From assembly GCF_015461845.1 (NCBI RefSeq), contig NZ_JACOPW010000008.1:1-64000 (forward strand): 64,000 bases of DNA. The letters are read 5' to 3'. Position 1 is the first letter of the stretch, and the number at the start of each line of letters is the position of its first letter. The position numbers were made by a program, and so were the translations under genes. The notes beneath the pieces are model-generated. The model saw only the letters and a program-made list of their open reading frames with translations. It searched no databases and had not been told where the DNA came from. Of the stretch, positions 53,292-62,915 are shown piece by piece. This stretch comes from Pseudomonas mucoides (lineage in GTDB: Bacteria; Pseudomonadota; Gammaproteobacteria; Pseudomonadales; Pseudomonadaceae).

Positions 53292-54710
53292 TTAGACGCC
53301 CAGGTAATCCAGGATCCCTTCAGCCGCATTGCGGCCTTCGAAGATCGCGGTCACCACCAGGTCAGAACCGCGAACCATGTCGCCACCGGCGAAGATTTTC
53401 GGGTTGCTGGTCTGGTGCTTGAACTTGCCTTGTTCCGGGGCCACTACGCGGCCCTGGCTGTCGGTCTGGATGTCGAACTGTTCGAACCACGGCGCCGGGC
53501 TTGGGCGGAAACCGAAGGCGATGACCACGGCGTCGGCCGGGATGATCTCTTCGGAGCCCGGGATCGGCTCAGGGCTGCGACGGCCACGGGCGTCCGGTGC
53601 GCCGAGACGGGTCTCGACCACCTTCACGCCTTCGACGCGGTCTTCACCGACGATCGCAATTGGCTGGCGGTTGTAGAGGAATTTCACCCCTTCTTCCTTG
53701 GCGTTCTTCACTTCTTTGCGCGAGCCCGGCATGTTCGCTTCGTCACGACGGTACGCACAGGTCACCGACTTGGCGCCCTGACGGATCGACGTACGGTTGC
53801 AGTCCATCGCCGTGTCGCCACCGCCGAGTACCACGACCTTCTTGCCTTTCATGTCGACGAAATCTTCCGGCGACTTTTCAAAGCCCAGGTTGCGGTTGAC
53901 GTTGGCGATCAGGTAGTCGAGCGCATCGTGCACGCCCGGCAGGTCCTCACCGGCAAAGCCGCCCTTCATGTAGGTGTAGGTGCCCATGCCCATGAACACG
54001 GCATCGTATTCTTCGAGCAGTTGCTCGACGGTCACGTCCTTGCCCACTTCGGTGTTCAGGCGGAACTCGATGCCCATGCCGGTGAAGACTTCGCGACGAT
54101 TGCTCAGCACGGTCTTTTCCAGCTTGAACTCGGGGATGCCGAAGGTCAGCAAGCCACCGATTTCCGGGTTCTTGTCGAACACCACCGGGGTCACGCCGCC
54201 ACGTACCAGCACGTCGGCACAGCCCAGGCCTGCAGGACCGGCACCGATGATCGCGACACGCTTGCCGGTCGGCTTGACCTTGGACATGTCCGGGCGCCAG
54301 CCCATGGCGAACGCGGTGTCAGTGATGTACTTCTCGACCGAACCGATGGTTACCGCGCCGAAGCCGTCGTTGAGGGTGCAGGCACCCTCGCACAGACGAT
54401 CCTGCGGGCACACCCGGCCGCACACTTCCGGCAGGGTGTTGGTCTGGTGCGACAGCTCGGCGGCCTGGAGGATGTTGCCCTCGGCCACCAGCTTCAGCCA
54501 GTTCGGAATGAAGTTGTGCACCGGGCACTTCCATTCGCAATACGGGTTACCGCAACCCAGGCAGCGGTGGGCCTGATCAGCCGAATGCTGGGGTTTGAAG
54601 GGTTCGTAGATCTCCACGAACTCTTTCTTGCGTTGACGCAACAGTTTCTTCTTCGGATCTTTGCGCCCGACATCGATGAACTGGAAGTCGTTATTCAGAC
54701 GTTCAGCCAT
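53292..54710 (-). CDS. gltD: Glutamate synthase (NADPH) small subunit GltD
   Basis: A 472-residue subunit that takes electrons from NADPH through FAD to the large subunit. The N-terminal cysteines are C50, C53, C58, C62 and C97, C101, C107, C111, giving two 4Fe-4S sites. The FAD motif GAGPAGLGCADVL starts near 152, and the NADPH motif GGGDTAMDC lies near 293. It is co-transcribed with gltB, 33 bp downstream of its stop. Confidence 0.98.
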   Translation of the reverse strand: MAERLNNDFQFIDVGRKDPKKKLLRQRKKEFVEIYEPFKPQHSADQAHRCLGCGNPYCEWKCPVHNFIPNWLKLVAEGNILQAAELSHQTNTLPEVCGRVCPQDRLCEGACTLNDGFGAVTIGSVEKYITDTAFAMGWRPDMSKVKPTGKRVAIIGAGPAGLGCADVLVRGGVTPVVFDKNPEIGGLLTFGIPEFKLEKTVLSNRREVFTGMGIEFRLNTEVGKDVTVEQLLEEYDAVFMGMGTYTYMKGGFAGEDLPGVHDALDYLIANVNRNLGFEKSPEDFVDMKGKKVVVLGGGDTAMDCNRTSIRQGAKSVTCAYRRDEANMPGSRKEVKNAKEEGVKFLYNRQPIAIVGEDRVEGVKVVETRLGAPDARGRRSPEPIPGSEEIIPADAVVIAFGFRPSPAPWFEQFDIQTDSQGRVVAPEQGKFKHQTSNPKIFAGGDMVRGSDLVVTAIFEGRNAAEGILDYLGV

Positions 54711-54743
54711 TGTTAAAACCTCATCAAACTCTTCAGGCGCATA

Positions 54744-57700
54744 TCACTGCGGGTTGGCACGGGTGCTGGAAAGCAACGATTTCAGGTTGGCAGCCTTGGG
54801 CTTGACCAGCCAGAAACGACGCAGGTAGTCGTCGAGGTTTTCAGCGAGGTTACGACCCCATTCGCTGTCGGTTTCCTCGACGTATTCGTTCAGCACGCGT
54901 TGCAAGTGGCTGCGATAGGCTTCCATCGCCTCACCGCTGATCCGCTGGATTTCCACCAGTTCGTGGTTGACCCGGTCAACAAAGGTGTTGTCCTGGTCGA
55001 GCACGTAGGCGAAACCGCCGGTCATGCCTGAGCCGAAGTTGTAACCGGTCTTGCCCAAGACGCAGACGAAACCACCGGTCATGTACTCGCAGCAGTGATC
55101 GCCAGTGCCTTCCACAACCGTGTGGGCGCCGGAGTTACGCACGGCAAAACGCTCGCCTGCGGTGCCGGCGGCGAACAACTTGCCCCCAGTGGCGCCGTAC
55201 AGGCAGGTGTTGCCGATGATGGCACTGTCCTGAGTCTTGTAGACGCTGCCCTTCGGCGGAACGATGACCAGTTTGCCGCCGGTCATGCCTTTGCCGACGT
55301 AGTCGTTGGCGTCGCCTTCCAGGTACATGTTCAGGCCGCCGGCGTTCCACACACCGAAGCTCTGACCGGCCGTCCCTTTGAAACGGAAGGTGATCGGCGC
55401 GTTCGCCATGCCTTGGTTGCCGTGCTTGCGCGCGATTTCACCGGAGATCCGTGCGCCGATCGAACGGTCGCAGTTGCAGATATCCAGGGCGAAATCGGCG
55501 CCGCTCATGTCGTTGATGGCCGAGGTGGCCATGTCGACCATTTTCTCGGCCAGCAGGCCTTTGTCGAACGGCGGGTTGCGGTCCACCTGGCAGAATTGAG
55601 GCTTGTCTGCCGGGATGTGATCGCTGCCCAGCAACGGCGTCAGGTCCAGGTGTTGCTGCTTGGCGGTCTGGCCTTCGAGGACTTCCAGCAGATCGGTACG
55701 ACCGATCAGCTCTTCGAGGGAGCGCACGCCCAGCTTGGCCAGCCACTCACGGGTTTCTTCGGCGACGTAGGTGAAGAAATTCACCACCATGTCGACGGTG
55801 CCGATGTAGTGATCCTTGCGCAGCTTCTCGTTCTGAGTCGCGACGCCGGTGGCGCAGTTGTTCAGGTGGCAGATACGCAGGTATTTGCAGCCCAGTGCGA
55901 TCATTGGCGCGGTGCCGAAGCCAAAGCTTTCAGCGCCGAGGATCGCAGCCTTGATCACGTCGAGGCCGGTTTTCAGGCCGCCGTCGGTTTGTACCCGCAC
56001 TTTGCCGCGCAAGTCGTTGCCGCGCAGGGTCTGGTGGGTTTCAGCCAGGCCGAGTTCCCACGGAGCACCCGCGTATTTGATCGAAGTCAGCGGCGATGCG
56101 CCGGTGCCGCCGTCGTAGCCGGAGATGGTGATCAAGTCCGCGTAGGCCTTGGCCACACCGGCCGCGATGGTGCCGACGCCCGCTTCTGCTACCAGTTTCA
56201 CCGAGACCAGCGCCTTCGGGTTGACTTGTTTCAGGTCGAAAATCAGCTGCGACAAGTCTTCGATCGAATAGATGTCGTGGTGCGGCGGCGGCGAAATCAG
56301 GGTCACGCCCGGCACTGCGTAACGCAGCTTGGCGATCAGACCGTTGACCTTGCCACCCGGCAACTGACCACCTTCGCCGGGCTTGGCGCCCTGAGCGACT
56401 TTGATCTGCAGTACTTCAGCGTTGACCAGGTATTCCGGGGTCACACCAAAGCGGCCAGTCGCAACCTGCTTGATTTTCGAGCTCTTGATGGTGCCGTAAC
56501 GCGCCGGGTCTTCGCCGCCTTCGCCGGAGTTGGAACGCGCACCGAGACGGTTCATGGCTTCGGCCAGGGCTTCATGGGCTTCCGGCGACAGGGCGCCCAA
56601 CGAGATACCGGCGGAGTCGAAGCGCTTGAGCACCGATTCCAGCGGTTCGATTTCGCTGATGTCCAGCGGCGTGTCGAGGGTTTTGACCTTGAACATGTCG
56701 CGGATCATCGACACCGGACGGTTGTCCACCAGCGCCGTGTATTCCTTGAACTTGCTGTAGTCGCCCTGCTGCACAGCCGCTTGCAGGGTGTTGACCACGT
56801 CCGGGTTGTAGGCGTGATATTCGCCACCGTGGACGAACTTCAGCAGGCCGCCTTGCTGGATCGGCTTGCGCGGGCTCCAGGCTTCGGCGGCGAGTGCTTT
56901 CTGCTCGGCTTCGATGTCGACGAAACGCGCACCCTTGATGCGGCTCGGCACACCACGGAAGCTCAGCTCGCAAACTTCTTCGGACAGACCGATGGCTTCG
57001 AACAACTGCGCGCCGCGATACGACGTGATGGTCGAAATACCCATCTTCGACAGGATCTTCAGCAGGCCTTTGGTGATGCCTTTGCGGTAGTTCTTGAACA
57101 CCTCATAGAGGTCGCCCAGCACTTCACCGGTACGGATCAGGTCGCCCAGCACTTCGTACGCCAGGAACGGATAAACGGCGGAGGCGCCGAAACCGATCAG
57201 CACGGCGAAGTGATGCGGGTCGCGAGCGGTCGCGGTTTCCACGAGGATGTTGGAGTCGCAACGCAGGCCTTTTTCGGTCAGGCGATGGTGCACCGCGCCA
57301 GTGGCGAGCGAAGCATGGATCGGCAACTTGCCCGGGGCAATGTGCCGGTCACTCAACACCACCTGGGTACGACCGGCGCGCACGGCTTCTTCAGCCTGAT
57401 CGGCAACGTTGCGGATCGCCGCTTCGAGGCCGACGCTTTCGTCGTAGTTGAGGTCGATGATCGCGCGCTCGAAGCCCGGACGATCGAGGTTCATCAGCGA
57501 ACGCCACTTGGCCGGGGAAATGACCGGCGAGCTGAGGATCACGCGCGAGGCGTGCTCCGGCGATTCCTGGAAAATGTTGCGCTCGGCACCGAGGCAGATC
57601 TCCAGCGACATGACGATGGCTTCACGCAGCGGGTCGATCGGCGGGTTGGTGACCTGCGCGAACTGCTGGCGGAAATAGTCGTACGGCGTGCGCACGCGCT

Positions 57701-59189
57701 GGGACAGCACGGCCATCGGCGTATCGTCGCCCATCGAGCCCACGGCTTCGTAGCCTTGCTCGCCGAGCGGACGCAGCACCTGATCACGTTCTTCGAAAGT
57801 GACCTGGTACATTTTCATGTATTGCTTGAGCTGATCGACGTCGTAGAACGCCGAACCATGGTCGTTGTCTTCCATGGTCGCCTGAATGCGCAGGGCATTC
57901 TTGCGCAGCCATTGCTTGTACGGGTGACGGGACTTCAGGCGGTTGTCGATTGCATCGGTGTCGAGGATCTGACCGGTTTCGGTGTCCACGGCAAAGATCT
58001 GGCCCGGACCCACGCGGCCCTTGGCGATCACGTCTTCAGGCTGGTAGTTCCAGACACCGATTTCCGAAGCCAGGGTGATGAAACCGTTCTTGGTGGTGAC
58101 CCAACGCGCCGGACGCAGACCGTTACGGTCGAGCAGGCACACCGCGTAGCGACCGTCGGTCATGACCACGCCGGCCGGGCCGTCCCACGGTTCCATGTGC
58201 ATCGAGTTGTATTCGTAGAACGCACGCAGATCCGGGTCCATGGTTTCGACGTTCTGCCACGCAGGCGGAATGATCATCCGCACGCCACGGAACAGGTCGA
58301 TGCCACCGGTGACCATAAGCTCCAGCATGTTGTCCATGCTGGAGGAGTCGGAACCGACGCGGTTGACCAGCGGGCCGAGCTCTTCCAGGTCCATCAGATC
58401 GTTGGTGAACTTGGTGCGACGGGCCACGGCCCAGTTGCGGTTGCCGGTGATGGTGTTGATCTCGCCGTTGTGCGCCAGGAAGCGGAACGGTTGAGCCAGC
58501 GGCCATTTCGGCAGGGTGTTGGTGGAGAAGCGCTGGTGGAACACGCAAATCGACGTTTGCAGGCGCTCATCGCTCAGGTCTGGATAGAAGGCGGTCAAGT
58601 CCGCCGGCATCATCAGGCCTTTATAAATGATGGTCTTGTGCGAAAAGCTGCAGACGTAGTGGTCGGTATCGGCGGCATTGGCCACGGACGAGCGACGACG
58701 GGACGTGAACAGCTTGACGGCCATGTCCTGATCGCTCAGGCCTTCACCGCCGATGAACACTTGTTCGATCTGTGGCAAGCGCTCAAGGGCCAGGCGGCCG
58801 AGGACGCTGGTGTCGATCGGCACTTTGCGCCAGCCGACGAGGGTCAGGCCGGCCGCAAGGATCTCGCGGTTCATGTTCTCGCGAGCGGCTTCGGCTTTTA
58901 TCGGGTCCTGATTGAAGAAGACCATGCCCACAGCATATTGCTTGGGCAGTGTGACGCCGAAGGTTTCCTGGGCGATGGCACGCAGGAACACGTCCGGCTT
59001 TTGAATCAGCAGACCGCAACCGTCACCGGTCTTGCCGTCGGCATTAATCCCACCGCGGTGGGTCATGCAGGTCAGGGCCTCAATGGCCGTTTGCAAAAGG
59101 GTATGACTGGGCTCGCCCTGCATATGGGCTATCAGGCCGAAACCGCAGTTATCCTTGAATTCATCTGGTTGGTACAGACCTGCTTTCAT
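54744..59189 (-). CDS. gltB: Glutamate synthase (NADPH) large subunit GltB
   Basis: A 1481-residue enzyme that makes glutamate from glutamine and 2-oxoglutarate. MKAGLYQPDEFKDN is the propeptide; Cys15 becomes the N-terminal nucleophile of the class II amidotransferase domain (to about 430). The central and FMN-binding synthase domains follow, with the 3Fe-4S cysteines in CKYLRICHLNNC near residues 1098-1110. The C-terminal GXGXG beta-helix domain (GGKLVIVPPKG) ends it. I use ATG 59189; a GTG two codons earlier is possible. A REP-free 350-bp upstream region holds a candidate promoter. This is the nitrogen-assimilating gltBD operon. Confidence 0.98.
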   Translation of the reverse strand: MKAGLYQPDEFKDNCGFGLIAHMQGEPSHTLLQTAIEALTCMTHRGGINADGKTGDGCGLLIQKPDVFLRAIAQETFGVTLPKQYAVGMVFFNQDPIKAEAARENMNREILAAGLTLVGWRKVPIDTSVLGRLALERLPQIEQVFIGGEGLSDQDMAVKLFTSRRRSSVANAADTDHYVCSFSHKTIIYKGLMMPADLTAFYPDLSDERLQTSICVFHQRFSTNTLPKWPLAQPFRFLAHNGEINTITGNRNWAVARRTKFTNDLMDLEELGPLVNRVGSDSSSMDNMLELMVTGGIDLFRGVRMIIPPAWQNVETMDPDLRAFYEYNSMHMEPWDGPAGVVMTDGRYAVCLLDRNGLRPARWVTTKNGFITLASEIGVWNYQPEDVIAKGRVGPGQIFAVDTETGQILDTDAIDNRLKSRHPYKQWLRKNALRIQATMEDNDHGSAFYDVDQLKQYMKMYQVTFEERDQVLRPLGEQGYEAVGSMGDDTPMAVLSQRVRTPYDYFRQQFAQVTNPPIDPLREAIVMSLEICLGAERNIFQESPEHASRVILSSPVISPAKWRSLMNLDRPGFERAIIDLNYDESVGLEAAIRNVADQAEEAVRAGRTQVVLSDRHIAPGKLPIHASLATGAVHHRLTEKGLRCDSNILVETATARDPHHFAVLIGFGASAVYPFLAYEVLGDLIRTGEVLGDLYEVFKNYRKGITKGLLKILSKMGISTITSYRGAQLFEAIGLSEEVCELSFRGVPSRIKGARFVDIEAEQKALAAEAWSPRKPIQQGGLLKFVHGGEYHAYNPDVVNTLQAAVQQGDYSKFKEYTALVDNRPVSMIRDMFKVKTLDTPLDISEIEPLESVLKRFDSAGISLGALSPEAHEALAEAMNRLGARSNSGEGGEDPARYGTIKSSKIKQVATGRFGVTPEYLVNAEVLQIKVAQGAKPGEGGQLPGGKVNGLIAKLRYAVPGVTLISPPPHHDIYSIEDLSQLIFDLKQVNPKALVSVKLVAEAGVGTIAAGVAKAYADLITISGYDGGTGASPLTSIKYAGAPWELGLAETHQTLRGNDLRGKVRVQTDGGLKTGLDVIKAAILGAESFGFGTAPMIALGCKYLRICHLNNCATGVATQNEKLRKDHYIGTVDMVVNFFTYVAEETREWLAKLGVRSLEELIGRTDLLEVLEGQTAKQQHLDLTPLLGSDHIPADKPQFCQVDRNPPFDKGLLAEKMVDMATSAINDMSGADFALDICNCDRSIGARISGEIARKHGNQGMANAPITFRFKGTAGQSFGVWNAGGLNMYLEGDANDYVGKGMTGGKLVIVPPKGSVYKTQDSAIIGNTCLYGATGGKLFAAGTAGERFAVRNSGAHTVVEGTGDHCCEYMTGGFVCVLGKTGYNFGSGMTGGFAYVLDQDNTFVDRVNHELVEIQRISGEAMEAYRSHLQRVLNEYVEETDSEWGRNLAENLDDYLRRFWLVKPKAANLKSLLSSTRANPQ

Positions 59190-59538
59190 AGACACTTTCT
59201 CACCAGGCTGCCTCTTGTCGAGGCAAATTTCTTTTCAATTCAACCACTTGCCATCCACGCCGAACGTTCGTCAGCTTTGCGGGAGCAAAAGGGAGGTCAT
59301 TGTACACACCGACACTTACGCTCACAAATTTGACGACGAACTGTCGCAAATCTATGTCGCATTTGTGAAAGGTTTAAAGCGATCTGCTGTGCTAGTCAAA
59401 ACTTTTTTAATTTTGACCGCACGACTCAAAGACTACTGTGACGCAGACACCACAAGGCACGCGGCCTGTAGAGGCGGCATGCACTTGTAGAAATTTTGAG
59501 GTGCCGGGAGAGGCGGCCTGGGTAAGGCCGCCGAATCT
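59190..59538. other. gltB upstream region and damX terminator
   Basis: 349 bp without a gene. An inverted repeat GTCAAAA/TTTTGAC lies at 59395-59417. Its left half doubles as a possible -35 (TTGACT) for gltB, with TAAACC 17 bp further on as a weak -10. Nearer damX, a GGCGGCC-TGGGTAA-GGCCGCC hairpin at 59512-59532 probably terminates the damX transcript. Confidence 0.5.
59512..59532 (-). terminator. Hairpin downstream of damX
   Basis: GGCGGCC and GGCCGCC form a 7-bp GC stem with a 7-nt loop just after the damX stop. There is no long T-run, so it is a moderate candidate. Confidence 0.5.
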
Positions 59539-61131
59539 TCAGCGAGTTGTAGCCAGTTCCTGTTGGACGCTGGCGACAGTGCGAGGCCAAGGTTTACCAG
59601 CCTGAACCTTCGCTGGCAAGGCCTTGATGGCGGTAACGGCTGCATCGCGGCTGGCGAAGTTACCGTAGGTGATGACGTAAAGCGGCTTGCCGTTGAGGAC
59701 TTTCTTGAAATAACGGTACTCGCCGCCCTGCTCTTTCACGAAGTTTTGTGCAGTCGTTTCGGAGCTGGTGCCGAGAATCTGCACCACGTAGTTGCTGGTC
59801 GGCTGACCGGCGTACCAGGTGCCACCCGCGGCCTTGGCGGCAGGGGCTGGCTTCTCGGCAGGCTTGGCGGCAGCCACAGCGGCTGGCTTGGCTGGCGCGG
59901 GAGCCGGCTTCACGGCCGGCGCAGTCGGGGCTGGCTTGGCGGTGGCGACCTGAGTCGGTGCTGGAACCGGTTTAGCGGCTGGCGTCGGCGCAGGACCCGG
60001 CTGAATGCCCGCTGGCGGCGCGACAGTGGTCACGGTTGGCGGTGTCGCGCTGGAACCCTCGACCGGCACGCCATCGTCGCCCTCGGTGATGCCACCGGCC
60101 GCTTCAGCCAACGGACCGCGCATGACCGGTTGCGAGTTGCCGACCAGCGGCAATGGCATCGGCTGCGAGTTACCGGCGAATTCGACGGAAGGTGCACCGC
60201 CGTTAGGCTGTGGCGAACCCTGTCCGAGCGGCAGTTGTGCCTGTTCGTTGGCAGGTGCGCCGGTGGTCGGTGCTTTGCTGCGACCCGGCATCAACCAGGC
60301 GGCGGCTACCGCGACCACGACAACGGCGGAAATCGCCAATACGTGTTTCTTCGGCATGTTAAACCCCATACTTGGACGCTTCACCGCTGAGCGGCTGGCA
60401 ATCATGGCTTCGATCATTGCATCGCGGGCGACCTGGTTGATGTTGCCAGGCCAACCGTCGGAGCTTTCGTGAATATCAGAGATCTGATCCGCGGTGAAAA
60501 GTTCGATACCCCGACCGGCACCTTCGAGGCGCTGATCCAGATATTCGCGAGTTTCTTCTTCGGTGTAAGGCTGCAGCTCGATCACGTGGAAGCGCTCTTC
60601 CTCAAGGCTCAGCGCCTCAAGCTGAGCGATCAGCGACGACTCGCCAAACAGGAACACGTGCGGGCGACCTTCCGGTGCGCCGGCCGCCAGAGCCATGAGG
60701 GCTTCCAGCGCGGACTCGTCGAGCTGCTCGGCGTCATCCACCAGCAAATAGACTTCCTGACCGGTCAACGCCAGTTGCACCACTTGCGCCAGAATCGCGC
60801 CGATCTCGGCCTGTTCGACGTTCAGCGATTGAGCGACCTGGCGCAAGATGCCGGCCGAATCGCCCGCCCCGCGAGCGGAAACCACCACGCTCTGCACCGA
60901 CTGCTTGTTGGTGCTGGCTACCAGAGCCTGGCGCAACAGGGTCTTGCCACTGCCTTGCGGGCCCGTGACCACCAGCAGCAGCTGGCTATAACGCGCCAGG
61001 TGATGCAGTTGCCCCAGCACCGGTTTGCGCTGGGCCGGGAAAAATTTGAAGCCAGGTACCCGTGGAGCAAAAGGGTCATGACTTAACTGGTAATGGCCGA
61101 GGAAAGCCTCGTCGGCATGCAAACTAGTCAT
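59539..61131 (-). CDS. damX: DamX-like protein: AAA ATPase plus SPOR domain
   Basis: A 530-residue inner-membrane protein. Residues 1 to about 250 are an ExeA-type AAA ATPase: Walker A GPQGSGKT at 57-64, Walker B VYLLVDDAEQL. A membrane segment follows at about 263-283 (HVLAISAVVVVAVAAAWLM), then a Pro/Ala/Lys-rich periplasmic linker (KPAPAPAKPA repeats) and a SPOR domain from about 450 that binds septal peptidoglycan. DamX acts at division sites. The position between gltB and aroB is conserved in pseudomonads. Confidence 0.92.
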   Translation of the reverse strand: MTSLHADEAFLGHYQLSHDPFAPRVPGFKFFPAQRKPVLGQLHHLARYSQLLLVVTGPQGSGKTLLRQALVASTNKQSVQSVVVSARGAGDSAGILRQVAQSLNVEQAEIGAILAQVVQLALTGQEVYLLVDDAEQLDESALEALMALAAGAPEGRPHVFLFGESSLIAQLEALSLEEERFHVIELQPYTEEETREYLDQRLEGAGRGIELFTADQISDIHESSDGWPGNINQVARDAMIEAMIASRSAVKRPSMGFNMPKKHVLAISAVVVVAVAAAWLMPGRSKAPTTGAPANEQAQLPLGQGSPQPNGGAPSVEFAGNSQPMPLPLVGNSQPVMRGPLAEAAGGITEGDDGVPVEGSSATPPTVTTVAPPAGIQPGPAPTPAAKPVPAPTQVATAKPAPTAPAVKPAPAPAKPAAVAAAKPAEKPAPAAKAAGGTWYAGQPTSNYVVQILGTSSETTAQNFVKEQGGEYRYFKKVLNGKPLYVITYGNFASRDAAVTAIKALPAKVQAGKPWPRTVASVQQELATTR

Positions 61132-61141
61132 CGGGATCTTA

Positions 61142-62242
61142 TTAACCTTTCAGCTGAGCCAGGGCGCGGTAATCCGCTCCCAGCGTGGCCTGTAAAATCT
61201 CTTTCGGATAATCGTCGGTCACCACCGCTTCGCCCATGTGGCGCAGCAGCACCAGGCGCAAACGACCGTCGATCACTTTCTTGTCAATTGCCATGTGTTC
61301 AAGGAAATCGGCTTCGGTCATCTCTTCTGGCGGGATGACCGGCAGGCCGGCACGCTGGAACAGGCGAATACCGCGATCACGTTCTTGCTCACTGATCCAG
61401 CCCAGTCGCGCCGACATCTCCAAAGCCATCACGGTGCCAGCAGCGACGGCTTCACCGTGAAGCCAGACACCATAGCCCATGTGGGTTTCGATGGCGTGGC
61501 CAAACGTATGACCGAGGTTCAATGTGGCGCGAACACCGGTCTCTTTTTCGTCGGCGCCGACCACTGCAGCCTTGGCGGCGCAGGAGCGTTCGATGGCATA
61601 GGTCAGGGCGACCTGATCCAGGGCACGCAGGCGATCAACGTTTTCTTCGAGCCAGGTCAGGAACGGCTCATCGCAGATCAGTCCGTACTTGATGACTTCA
61701 GCCAGGCCAGCGGACAGTTCGCGGGCCGGCAGGGTATTGAGGGTCGCGGTATCGATCAGCACCACGTTGGGCTGATAGAACGCGCCGACCATGTTCTTGC
61801 CCAGCGGATGGTTGATACCGGTCTTGCCGCCCACCGAAGAGTCGACTTGCGACAGCAACGTGGTCGGCACTTGAATGAAATCAACGCCACGCTGGTAACA
61901 GGCGGCAGCAAACCCGGCCATGTCACCCATCACGCCGCCACCGAGGGCGATCACGGTGGTGCGGCGGTCGTGCCGTGCGGTCAGCAGGCCGTCGAAAATC
62001 AGTTGCAGGGTTTCCCAGGTCTTGAAGGCTTCGCCGTCAGGCAGGACAACGGAAATCACCGAGTACTGCGCCAGGCTGCGGGTCAGACGTTCGAGGTAGA
62101 GCGGTGCAACGGTCTCGTTGGAGATGATCGCTACTTGCCGTCCGCGAATATGCGGGGCCAGCAGCTCAGGCTGATCCAACAAACCTTCGCCAATGTGAAT
62201 CGGGTAGCTGCGCTCGCCTAGATCGACCTTGAGTGTCTGCAT
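61142..62242 (-). CDS. aroB: 3-dehydroquinate synthase AroB
   Basis: A 366-residue NAD- and metal-dependent enzyme, the second step of the shikimate pathway. DGEAFKTWETLQLIFDGLL and the GGGVMGDMAGFAAACYQRG glycine-rich segment are diagnostic, and the zinc ligands include His in NLGHTFGHAIE. I start at ATG 62242 with GGGGA upstream; the frame to 62332 adds a 30-residue unsupported leader. Part of the pilQ-aroK-aroB-damX group. Confidence 0.98.
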   Translation of the reverse strand: MQTLKVDLGERSYPIHIGEGLLDQPELLAPHIRGRQVAIISNETVAPLYLERLTRSLAQYSVISVVLPDGEAFKTWETLQLIFDGLLTARHDRRTTVIALGGGVMGDMAGFAAACYQRGVDFIQVPTTLLSQVDSSVGGKTGINHPLGKNMVGAFYQPNVVLIDTATLNTLPARELSAGLAEVIKYGLICDEPFLTWLEENVDRLRALDQVALTYAIERSCAAKAAVVGADEKETGVRATLNLGHTFGHAIETHMGYGVWLHGEAVAAGTVMALEMSARLGWISEQERDRGIRLFQRAGLPVIPPEEMTEADFLEHMAIDKKVIDGRLRLVLLRHMGEAVVTDDYPKEILQATLGADYRALAQLKG

Positions 62243-62392
62243 GTGTCCCCACAGTGAAGATGAATCAGGCGTCCTGCCTTGAGTTATCGAATGTCCACGG
62301 CACCCGTTGGTGTGACGCCGTTCGGTAGCCATCTGCCATAACCTGGAGCGGTCATGGCAGGACGCCGAGGATAGCGCATTTCGCGCTGCGCA

Positions 62393-62911
62393 TTAACGGG
62401 GCGGTAGCTGCTGCAAGCGTTCGAGGATGTCGAGCACCACCATTCGCGGCGGCCGCTCATCGGTTTCAACCACCAGGTCGGCGATTTCCCGATACAGCGG
62501 ATCGCGGATTGCCAGCAGATCCCGCAGAGTCTTGGCCGGATCAGCGGTACGCAACAGGGGGCGATTGCGGTCACGGGCAGTTCGGCCGACTTGCTGTTCG
62601 ACAGAAGCATGCAAGTAGACCACCCGACCACCGGCATGCAGCGCCCGACGATTGGCTTCGCGCATGACTGCGCCCCCACCGGTTGCCAATACCACGCCAT
62701 CGCAGCCGCACAGCTCGGCAATCATCGCCTGCTCGCGGTCACGAAAGCCCGGTTCGCCTTCTTTATCGAAAATCCACGGGATATTGGCGCCCGTGCGCAA
62801 TTCAATTTCCTTATCGGAATCTTTGAACGGCAGGCGCAGCTCTTTGGCCAGCAACCGGCCGATGGTGCTTTTACCAGCGCCCATCGGTCCAACAAGAATC
62901 AAATTTCGCAC
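62393..62911 (-). CDS. aroK: Shikimate kinase AroK
   Basis: A 172-residue P-loop kinase that phosphorylates shikimate. Walker A GPMGAGKS at 8-15; the shikimate-binding DSDKEIE segment and GGGAVMREANR glycine-rich loop are present. It begins 4 bp after the pilQ stop and ends ~150 bp before aroB. Confidence 0.98.
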   Translation of the reverse strand: MRNLILVGPMGAGKSTIGRLLAKELRLPFKDSDKEIELRTGANIPWIFDKEGEPGFRDREQAMIAELCGCDGVVLATGGGAVMREANRRALHAGGRVVYLHASVEQQVGRTARDRNRPLLRTADPAKTLRDLLAIRDPLYREIADLVVETDERPPRMVVLDILERLQQLPPR

Positions 62912-62915
62912 AGAA

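Noticed and set aside
55095..59333. A 1412-codon open frame on the plus strand opposite gltB
   Set aside because: It is the mirror of a high-GC gene with strong codon bias. GltB is unmistakable on the other strand, and the antisense product has no recognisable domain.
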